This document shows, piece after piece, positions 58,036 to 64,000 of a DNA stretch of 64,000 nucleotides (positions are counted from its first letter, which is position 1; the number at the start of each line of letters is the position of its first letter). The stretch lies in contig NZ_CP151803.1 in assembly GCF_038446955.1 (NCBI RefSeq), positions 2,542,001 to 2,606,000 of the forward strand. Reading direction: 5' to 3'. This DNA comes from Pedobacter sp. FW305-3-2-15-E-R2A2 (lineage in GTDB: Bacteria > Bacteroidota > Bacteroidia > Sphingobacteriales > Sphingobacteriaceae). Made by a program: the position numbers and the translations under genes. Under the pieces are notes generated by a model. It had not been told where the DNA came from and did no database searches. It saw nothing but the letters and a program-made list of their open reading frames with translations.

Positions 58036-59943
58036 TTATTCAAATAGCAGATGGTCCAGGTCTTCGTAAATAGAATTATTGCTCCTGAATTCAGGAATAA
58101 TCTCTTTCATCTTTTTCACCGTTGCATAATTGTCATTGAGCTGATTAAGTTTTAAGACCTCATCGATGACGGTTTGTACGTAGGGAGAACTGTAGCTGAT
58201 GGTTCTGGAGATTTTGATCTTTTGATGGTGGGTAGGGATGGTTTGCTCTTTTTGATGTAACAGTTCTTCATGAAGCTTTTCTCCCGGCCTTAAACCGCTG
58301 TAAACAATTTTAATGTCCCTGATGGGGGATAGGCCGGCGAGCTTGATCATCTTCAATGCCAAATCTGCAATCTTGATCGGTTTTCCCATGTCAAAAATGA
58401 AAATCTCTCCGCCATTCCCCATTGCTGCTGCCTCAAGTACCAGCTGCACGGACTCAGAAATGGTCATGAAGTAGCGGGTGATCTCCGGATGGGTCACCGT
58501 TACAGGCCCCCCACGTTCTATTTGTGTCTTAAATCTGGGGATTACGGAGCCATTGGATCCCATCACATTGCCAAAACGTGTGGTGATAAACTTTGGAGAA
58601 CACTGTTTTTCATTTAAGGATTGTATGTAGATCTCTGCCAACCGCTTGGATGCACCCATGATATTGGTCGGTTTAACGGCTTTATCGGTAGAGATCATCA
58701 CAAATTTCTCCACACCGAAGGCAATAGAAATGTCGGCGAGATTTTTCGTTCCGGCCACATTGGTCAGAATGGCCTCTGCCGGATTGTCCTCCATCATAGG
58801 AACATGTTTACATGCCGCTGCATGAAACACAATCTGCGGTTTGTATTTTTCAAAAAGCAACCGCATCCGGTCCGGATTCTGAATGCTGGCCATATAGATC
58901 TTTACCTTATGACTTAGAGCAAGGTCTTCCACTTCCAGCTGCAATTCATGAAGGGGTGTCTCCGCCTGGTCGCATAAAACGACATATTCCGGCTGGTAAT
59001 TCAACAGCTGGCGGACAATCTCAGAGCCAATAGAACCGGCAGCACCGGTAACGAGAATGCGTTTGCCAAGAACTTCCCTAAAGATGTTTTGTCGCTGGAG
59101 AAGGATGGGCTCCCGTTGTAAAAGCTCTTCAATGCGGAGGTCTTTCAATTGGCTAAACTGAAGTTTGCCATATAGCCATTGACTGGAAGGAGGGACAGTA
59201 AGTACTTTGATACCGAGCTCTACGGATTTCTCAATGGTTCTCTTTTTAGGCTCCAGAGAGAGCAAGTCACTGCTGACAACCAGTTTTTGAATCCCATGTT
59301 TCCGCGTCAGTGTTTCGATGGCTGCCGAATGGTAAACCTTTGTTTGTTCGATGTATTTGTTCACCTTATCTGAATCGTCGTCAATAAATCCCATCACCTG
59401 ACAACAGTTTTCCTGCAAAGCCTCCAATGCCTGTTTCAGTAAGATGGCCGTCGCATCAGAACCATAGATCAGGATCTTTTCTTTTTGTTCTCCGCGTTCT
59501 CCATCTTCCAGGTCCTTGAAATAGGAAAAGAGCCCTTTTACCACAATCCTCAACAGAATGAGCAAAGAAGAGGAAATAAAGAAGTTGAGGAGCAGGACGG
59601 TATCAAGCCAGCTCAGCTCCAGCTGAAGATAAGGGACGACAAAAAGATTGCTGACTCCGGTAAATAAAATACTGCTCAGCAGAACGGCAAGGAAAATTCT
59701 CACCATATCCTTGGTATTCGAATACCGGATGATTCCGGTATGGATCTCCATGAGGATAAAAACCGGGATGGCAATGAAATGAAACAAAATGATATAGGCG
59801 ACGTGACTCAGGTCCAGCAGACCTACAAAGTCAATTCTATGGATGAGTAACAACGACATGCAAAGCGCCCAGCTCAGGATAAACTGGTCAATAAATAAAA
59901 TGAGCCATCTGGAATGGACTTTTTCCTGGAATATACGTTTCAT
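58036..59943 (-). CDS. Membrane-bound nucleotide-sugar 4,6-dehydratase (WbpM/PglF/CapD type)
   Basis: A 635-residue protein from the ATG at 59943 (MKRIFQEKVHSRW). Four membrane helices (about residues 15-140) are followed by a CoA-binding-like Rossmann domain (about 155-280, ILIYGSDATAILLKQAL). The SDR epimerase/dehydratase domain (about 290-600) has GxxGxxG in VTGAAGSIGSEIV and the active site STDKAVKPTNIMGASKRLAE with Thr-Met-Lys in place of Ser-Tyr-Lys. This is typical of large UDP-GlcNAc 4,6-dehydratases. It makes a 4-keto-6-deoxy sugar nucleotide for surface glycan. It starts 4 bp after the upstream gene. Confidence 0.93.
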   Translation of the reverse strand: MKRIFQEKVHSRWLILFIDQFILSWALCMSLLLIHRIDFVGLLDLSHVAYIILFHFIAIPVFILMEIHTGIIRYSNTKDMVRIFLAVLLSSILFTGVSNLFVVPYLQLELSWLDTVLLLNFFISSSLLILLRIVVKGLFSYFKDLEDGERGEQKEKILIYGSDATAILLKQALEALQENCCQVMGFIDDDSDKVNKYIEQTKVYHSAAIETLTRKHGIQKLVVSSDLLSLEPKKRTIEKSVELGIKVLTVPPSSQWLYGKLQFSQLKDLRIEELLQREPILLQRQNIFREVLGKRILVTGAAGSIGSEIVRQLLNYQPEYVVLCDQAETPLHELQLEVEDLALSHKVKIYMASIQNPDRMRLLFEKYKPQIVFHAAACKHVPMMEDNPAEAILTNVAGTKNLADISIAFGVEKFVMISTDKAVKPTNIMGASKRLAEIYIQSLNEKQCSPKFITTRFGNVMGSNGSVIPRFKTQIERGGPVTVTHPEITRYFMTISESVQLVLEAAAMGNGGEIFIFDMGKPIKIADLALKMIKLAGLSPIRDIKIVYSGLRPGEKLHEELLHQKEQTIPTHHQKIKISRTISYSSPYVQTVIDEVLKLNQLNDNYATVKKMKEIIPEFRSNNSIYEDLDHLLFE

Positions 59944-59947
59944 AAGG

Positions 59948-60988
59948 TTATAATTTTTGTAGAGGGTAACGGTAAAGGGGAAAGAAATCAACTTCAGGAT
60001 GGAGGGCCATCCCGGCTTTTTTTACCAGCAACTGATATTGAGGGGGATTGATCACAAACCTCCAGCTTTTATAGCTTAACAGGAAATCTGAGAAACCGGA
60101 TTTCCATCTAAACAGGGAATCTTCTTTAAAACCCAGGCCACCGCCAAGGTGATAATAACGCATGCCGCACCTTCTTCCGATGAGGCTGATTTCATCGATC
60201 AGAAACTTAGCTGGCGAATTGTTGAGGTATCTGGTGCGTGTAGCCATCAGGTGACACTGGGCAATGTTTCCGGTAAAGGTCACAATGGATCCACTAATGG
60301 CTTCCTCGCCGTCGTAGACCAAAATTAAGCGGCAATCGAACTCATCGGTGCCCAAAAGATCCAGGAAATAACGGAGGCTGAAGTGATAGTAATCTGATGC
60401 GCCGATCCGCAGCATATTCTCCTTATAGATCTCCCTGAAAGTGCTGATGTCGGCTGTTTTCTTGGATTCTACCACCCGGAGCCCTGCTTTCCATGATTTC
60501 TTAATGGATTCATAAATGTTCTTTTTGTATTTCTTTCGTTGCTGCTCCACAGGGATACTCAGGTCTATACAAATGGTCTTCCCATTGTCGTGGAGCCCGC
60601 CAAACCTTTCCAGAAGCAAGCATTGCCGGAATAAAGGATGAAGCCTGGAAAAAACGGAAACCTGCTCTTCCTGCTCCAGAAAAGAGAGAAAGATGAGTTT
60701 AAAGCGATCCATGAAACCTTCACTGAGCTGTTCAAATTTAAGGTTGGAGACAGGTCCGGCATAACCGTATACGGAGCTGAAATCGGAGAGTGCAGAACCT
60801 TCGATCCGTCGTCGGATTAAAGGGAAAGCAATAAAGTCTGCCGCCTCCTGGTAGACGAAAAGAAAGGGACTCCCGCTTTCATCAAGCGCATGGTAATGCC
60901 AGGTATGGTAAAAGTCGTATTCTGCAGATCTTTTAATATAATCTACCCATTCTTTTTTCTGTTGGATGGTAATAAGGGTATACTGCAT
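59948..60988 (-). CDS. FemAB/GNAT-like transferase, copy B
   Basis: A 346-residue protein with the layout of FemAB/BioF2-type bipartite GNAT proteins. N-terminal part: EYDFYHTWHYHALDESGSPFLFVYQEAADFIAFPLIRRRIEG. Middle: YKKNIYESIKKSWKAGLRVVESKK. C-terminal acyl-transferase core: RYLNNSPAKFLIDEISLIGRRCGMRYYHLGGGLGFKEDSLFRWKSGFSD. Family members attach amino acids or acyl groups to peptidoglycan or sugar amines. It is a clear paralogue of the gene 11 bp upstream, and the pair lies in a surface-glycan operon, so a glycan N-acylation role is inferred. Confidence 0.82.
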   Translation of the reverse strand: MQYTLITIQQKKEWVDYIKRSAEYDFYHTWHYHALDESGSPFLFVYQEAADFIAFPLIRRRIEGSALSDFSSVYGYAGPVSNLKFEQLSEGFMDRFKLIFLSFLEQEEQVSVFSRLHPLFRQCLLLERFGGLHDNGKTICIDLSIPVEQQRKKYKKNIYESIKKSWKAGLRVVESKKTADISTFREIYKENMLRIGASDYYHFSLRYFLDLLGTDEFDCRLILVYDGEEAISGSIVTFTGNIAQCHLMATRTRYLNNSPAKFLIDEISLIGRRCGMRYYHLGGGLGFKEDSLFRWKSGFSDFLLSYKSWRFVINPPQYQLLVKKAGMALHPEVDFFPLYRYPLQKL

Positions 60989-60999
60989 ATCGTCAGTTG

Positions 61000-62037
61000 T
61001 TAATGGGCGGGAACCTGATATCTATATAAGGGAAAGAAGTCTATATCTGAGGATTTGTCCAGTGGTAACTCCTCCAGAAGCGAATCGTAAACGACCGGAT
61101 CAGCAATGTAACGCCAGCTGCTGAAATCCAGAATGAGGTCGGAGAAACCTGCTTTCCATTCAAAAAGCGAATCCTGTTTGAAGTTTAATCCTCCACCGAG
61201 GTGGAAATATTTAGCGCCCATCTCCCGTCCGATAATGGTGATTTCATCGGTAAGCAGCTTTGCCGGAGAATCGGGGAGATAGGCGGTCAGGGTTCCCAGA
61301 AGATGAGCCTGGATGATGTCGTTGGTGCAGACAATAAAAGCGCCGCAAACCGCCTTCCCCTCAATCTCGATCAAGAGCAGTTTGCTGTTAAATTCATCGG
61401 AATGATGGAGGTCGCTAAAATAGGATGGGGTAAAGAGGTAATAATCTGAAGCACCAATCCTTTTCATGTTTTCTGTATAAATGGCAGCGAAAGTGCTGAT
61501 GTCTTCCAAAGAATTCCCTTCCCTTAAAGTATAGCCTTTTCGTTTCAGTTGACGGATCTTCTCCCGAAGTCGCTTATGGTATTTCTGTCGCTGTTCTTCC
61601 AGCGAAATACGGAGGTCTATCGCAATGGTCTTCCCGTTGGCATGAATTCCACCCATGGCTTCAATGGATAAATGCTGGTCGAAAAAAGGATGCAGCCTTG
61701 AAAATACGGAGACAAACTGCCCCTCTTTCAGGAAAGCCAGAAAGGATTCCCTGAACCGCTGAAGAAAGGCATGGCCAAGAGATTCAAAACGTTGGTTCGA
61801 AATCGGGCCGGTATATCCGTATACAGAGGTCAGATCGCCATAGGTAGTAGCGGCAATGGCCCTCTGAATCAGTGGAAAAGCGATGTAATTTTCTCCTTCC
61901 TCGTATACAAAGAGCAAGGGCAAGCCGGTGTTGTCCAGGGAATGGTAATACCAGGTATGGTAAAAATCATGCTGCAAAGAATTTCTGACATAATTCTTCC
62001 ATTCTTCTTTTTCCAGGATCGTGAGTGTTTTTTTCAT
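61000..62037 (-). CDS. FemAB/GNAT-like transferase, copy A
   Basis: A 345-residue paralogue of the next gene, alike over the whole length: LQHDFYHTWYYHSLDNTGLPLLFVYEEGENYIAFPLIQR, YHKRLREKIRQLKRKGYTLREG, YLPDSPAKLLTDEITIIGREMGAKYFHLGGGLNFKQDSLFEWKAGFSD. It follows a RimJ-like GNAT gene after 11 bp. Two adjacent copies suggest that two different acceptors or positions are modified, or that they act in sequence as FemA and FemB do. The substrate is unknown. Confidence 0.82.
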   Translation of the reverse strand: MKKTLTILEKEEWKNYVRNSLQHDFYHTWYYHSLDNTGLPLLFVYEEGENYIAFPLIQRAIAATTYGDLTSVYGYTGPISNQRFESLGHAFLQRFRESFLAFLKEGQFVSVFSRLHPFFDQHLSIEAMGGIHANGKTIAIDLRISLEEQRQKYHKRLREKIRQLKRKGYTLREGNSLEDISTFAAIYTENMKRIGASDYYLFTPSYFSDLHHSDEFNSKLLLIEIEGKAVCGAFIVCTNDIIQAHLLGTLTAYLPDSPAKLLTDEITIIGREMGAKYFHLGGGLNFKQDSLFEWKAGFSDLILDFSSWRYIADPVVYDSLLEELPLDKSSDIDFFPLYRYQVPAH

Positions 62038-62048
62038 TTCATTAAGGA

Positions 62049-62549
62049 TTATAACGGGTTTAACCGCTGGTATTCCTGACGGGTCAGTATCATGTCAATA
62101 AATCGACTACCATAATTGATTTGCTTAAAGCCTGTTTTTCTGTACAGTGCAAGCGCCGCCAGATTTTTGTGGTGTACATCGAGCATGACGGTCTGCAGGT
62201 TTAACTCGTCAAAAGCATACTTCAGGATTTGCTGTGTCGCCAAAAATGCAATGCCTTTTCCCCAGAATTTTTCCTCGCCGATAAAGATGTGGTAATGTGC
62301 GTTGCGATCCCTGATGTCTACCAGCTGGATATTGCCGATGTATTGACCGGAGCGTTGCAGGCAAATGGCAAAACGCCTTTCGTTCGGCCTGGCCATTACC
62401 ATTGCAATCCATTCCCGTTCTATTTCCGGACTGATGAGCTGCTCAGCGCGATGTTTGGTATAACCCCATATTTTTGGATTGTTCCGCCATTTACAGGCAA
62501 TTTCCGCATCTGTAAGGGCCAGGGGCCGGAGGTAAACCTGGTAGTTCAT
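62049..62549 (-). CDS. RimJ/RimL-like GNAT acetyltransferase
   Basis: A 166-residue single GNAT domain. VYLRPLALTDAEIACKWRNNPKIWGYTKHR is the typical N-terminal opening; the acetyl-CoA loop reads EEKFWGKGIAFLATQQIL; NLAALALYRKTGFKQINYG is the final strand-helix. Its start overlaps the stop of the upstream gene by 4 bp (ATGA, 62546-62549). In glycan operons such proteins often N-acetylate a 4-amino-4,6-dideoxy sugar, which would fit the dehydratase and the aminotransferase-like neighbour. This role is inferred. Confidence 0.87.
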   Translation of the reverse strand: MNYQVYLRPLALTDAEIACKWRNNPKIWGYTKHRAEQLISPEIEREWIAMVMARPNERRFAICLQRSGQYIGNIQLVDIRDRNAHYHIFIGEEKFWGKGIAFLATQQILKYAFDELNLQTVMLDVHHKNLAALALYRKTGFKQINYGSRFIDMILTRQEYQRLNPL

Positions 62550-63508
62550 AACAGCGATCTGACGGTTTCAAGAATATGGTCCATGTCCCGGATGCGGTAA
62601 CGGTGGTCAATGGGTAAGGGAAGGAGGTGCCTGGTCAGGTAATGCTCAAAGAGGTCCTCACTTGCCCATTCCAATACATTGGGCCAGTAAGTAGCCACAA
62701 ATATCTTTTTAGCAATCAAGGCTTTTCTGGCGCCGGACTCATCAATCATCAGGGGGTAAACCATCGGGCCATCGATCGCACTAAGGTTGATCGGGAGCTG
62801 ATTGATACTGGCTAAACCTTGATGTAAATGTTGGAAATTGGCGTTTCTGATGGACCTGCAATCTTCATAGTCAATGCCCGACAAGATCCTTTGGCTCAGC
62901 ACAGACATCTTTTTGATGGAATTATTTCCTAGAATGACGTTGTTCTTCAGGTAATCATGATACCCTGTTTCTATACTCAGGTCAATGCTTTTGATCAAAT
63001 GAGAAAAGCGGTACACGGAGATGTCACTTTCCAGGGATAAACGGGTATTGCTCCCGGTATAAAGATAGGCACCATCGGGTACGCCAAAGAATTTCCTGCA
63101 GGAATAGAAGGTGTCTACGCCTGCTACAGGCGGACAAAAGAACGCCTGGGCATTGTCGACAATCAGGTTTTTTACTGTCTTTGCCAGCCGGCGTACGGTG
63201 TCCTGCTTGATCCCGAAATAATTGGTATAGAGTAAACAGGCATTTTCTTCAGGTTCAAAATCAATCTGCGGCTCCAGCTGCTGGTTGATCCGGTAAAAAC
63301 GGTAGGGGATACTTAACCTGCGTAAAGGTTCAAGCAATACTTCACAGGTGAAATAGGGCAGGTAAACCAAGGTGTATTTTTTTACCCTCAGCAGGTATTC
63401 AAAAGCATTTCTGCCGGTATTTAGCTTAATGAAAGATGGATAGTGCTCCTGTCCCTCTGGAAGCTGGAGTTCGATATATCCACCAATTGTTTTATGTTCT
63501 TTCCTCAT
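62546..63508 (-). CDS. DegT/DnrJ-aminotransferase-like protein (divergent)
   Basis: A 320-residue protein, slightly shorter than typical sugar aminotransferases (about 370). The fold-type I pattern is visible: LNTGRNAFEYLL (cofactor-phosphate side), ACLLYTNYFGIKQDTV, LIVDNAQAFF (PLP-binding Asp) and SCRKFFGVPDGAYLYTG, in which Lys stands where the Schiff-base Lys is expected. The usual GEGG after it is missing. It could be a true but divergent PLP aminotransferase or a non-catalytic relative. It overlaps both neighbours by 4 bp and belongs to the glycan operon. Confidence 0.72.
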   Translation of the reverse strand: MRKEHKTIGGYIELQLPEGQEHYPSFIKLNTGRNAFEYLLRVKKYTLVYLPYFTCEVLLEPLRRLSIPYRFYRINQQLEPQIDFEPEENACLLYTNYFGIKQDTVRRLAKTVKNLIVDNAQAFFCPPVAGVDTFYSCRKFFGVPDGAYLYTGSNTRLSLESDISVYRFSHLIKSIDLSIETGYHDYLKNNVILGNNSIKKMSVLSQRILSGIDYEDCRSIRNANFQHLHQGLASINQLPINLSAIDGPMVYPLMIDESGARKALIAKKIFVATYWPNVLEWASEDLFEHYLTRHLLPLPIDHRYRIRDMDHILETVRSLL

Positions 63509-64000
63509 CCTTGTCCTTGTTTATACATTCTTCGATGTGGGGGTTGATAATATTCATATAAATTCGCAGGAACCCTTGCATTGTATCCAATTACCTGACG
63601 CAGTTCTTCGGACAGGCTTTCTCCGAAATCATAACCGAGAAAGCGGGGGTAATCGAGCTGCTGCTTAAAGTAAGGAACGGTATAGCTGAGCGTCAGGGCC
63701 CGTCTGGGAAGGTCGGTATAGTTTTTTCCGGCGGCATGCCATAACAGGGAGTCAAATAAAATGATGCTGCCCTTTTTCGCGATGGCACGATCTGATTTGC
63801 CGAAAAACCGAACTTCATTGGGCTTGGTATCCGTTTTATGAGAGCCGGAAAGGAAAAAGGTAGCCCCGTTTTGCGCGGTGAAATCATCGAGCAGGACCAT
63901 CATCTGAACCATCAGCTTCAGCTCCCCGGTAAAGCTCCGGATGTCGCGGTGGATGTTCTGAACATAGGGCTTGGCATCCTTTAAATTGATCACGCCATTG
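63505..64000 (-). CDS. Phytanoyl-CoA dioxygenase-like protein (5' end outside window)
   Basis: The frame is open past the window edge, so the N-terminus is missing; the GTG at 63993 is probably internal. Visible iron-binding pattern of Fe(II)/2-oxoglutarate oxygenases: HRD in VQNIHRDIRSF, the distal His in LLWHAAGKNYT and the co-substrate Arg in RRALTLSYT. NGATFFLSGSHK is a typical PhyH segment. It overlaps the next gene by 4 bp. It probably hydroxylates a lipid, acyl or sugar moiety of the surface molecule made by this operon. Confidence 0.82.
   Translation of the reverse strand, partial: NGVINLKDAKPYVQNIHRDIRSFTGELKLMVQMMVLLDDFTAQNGATFFLSGSHKTDTKPNEVRFFGKSDRAIAKKGSIILFDSLLWHAAGKNYTDLPRRALTLSYTVPYFKQQLDYPRFLGYDFGESLSEELRQVIGYNARVPANLYEYYQPPHRRMYKQGQG

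Noticed and set aside
1..64000. tRNA, rRNA, transposase or phage genes
   Set aside because: I looked through the intergenic gaps and found no cloverleaf-like sequence, no rRNA segment and no integrase or transposase motif in any credible protein.

Overview
The window reads as chromosomal DNA of a Bacteroidota species, most likely a Pedobacter-like member of the Sphingobacteriaceae (inference from gene content, not from a search). Reasons: promoters of the TTTG / TAnnTTTG type, a type IX secretion (T9SS) type B C-terminal domain with a PorP/SprF partner, an outer-membrane receptor with a carboxypeptidase-like N-terminal domain, many SpII lipoproteins, and tight ATGA-overlap operons. I see no rRNA, tRNA, CRISPR array, prophage or transposase gene. 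Layout: 1-5668 (+) is a tripartite ABC efflux operon (TolC-like protein cut by the window edge, HlyD-type lipoprotein, two ABC ATPases, two ABC-2 permeases). 5746-8181 (+) holds a small DUF4833-like secreted protein, a small membrane protein, a nested palindrome and a lipoprotein with a polysaccharide-lyase-like fold. 8192-10845 (-) is a four-gene signalling operon (lipoprotein, membrane protein, histidine kinase, LuxR-type response regulator). 11603-17849 (+) is a TetR regulator and an RND efflux operon, with three matching 17-bp operator-like sites. 17954-21410 holds an APH-like kinase, GNAT, cupin, a second GNAT and a MarR regulator. 21515-26736 has an ankyrin protein, a HAD phosphatase, a large GAF protein and two envelope proteins of unknown role. 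26800-29162 (+) is TetR, thioesterase and FabF. 29236-32630 has a quinone-oxidoreductase-like enzyme divergent from an AraC regulator, then an ECF sigma factor with a putative anti-sigma protein and a small membrane protein. 32765-39363 has an outer-membrane receptor-like protein, an MscS channel, two tandem PAP2 phosphatases, a siderophore-interacting protein and a tiny membrane protein. The centrepiece is 40033-56442, one gene of 5,469 codons. It encodes a giant secreted protein with 47 nearly identical Ig-like modules (27 of 79 residues and 20 of 81 residues, 43156-54414), two diverged modules on either side, DUF11-like domains and a T9SS type B sorting domain. A PorP/SprF-family gene follows 5 bp downstream. 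This matches the SprB/SprF arrangement known from gliding flavobacteria, so the pair is probably a cell-surface adhesin and its dedicated outer-membrane partner. The array is a patchwork of recent duplications and should vary in length between strains. From 57473 to the window end (-) lies a surface-glycan operon: HTH protein, membrane-bound nucleotide-sugar 4,6-dehydratase, two tandem FemAB/GNAT-like transferases, a RimJ-like GNAT, a DegT-aminotransferase-like protein and a phytanoyl-CoA-dioxygenase-like enzyme cut by the window edge. Taken together the window is about the cell envelope: efflux, surface adhesion and surface polysaccharide, with their local regulators.
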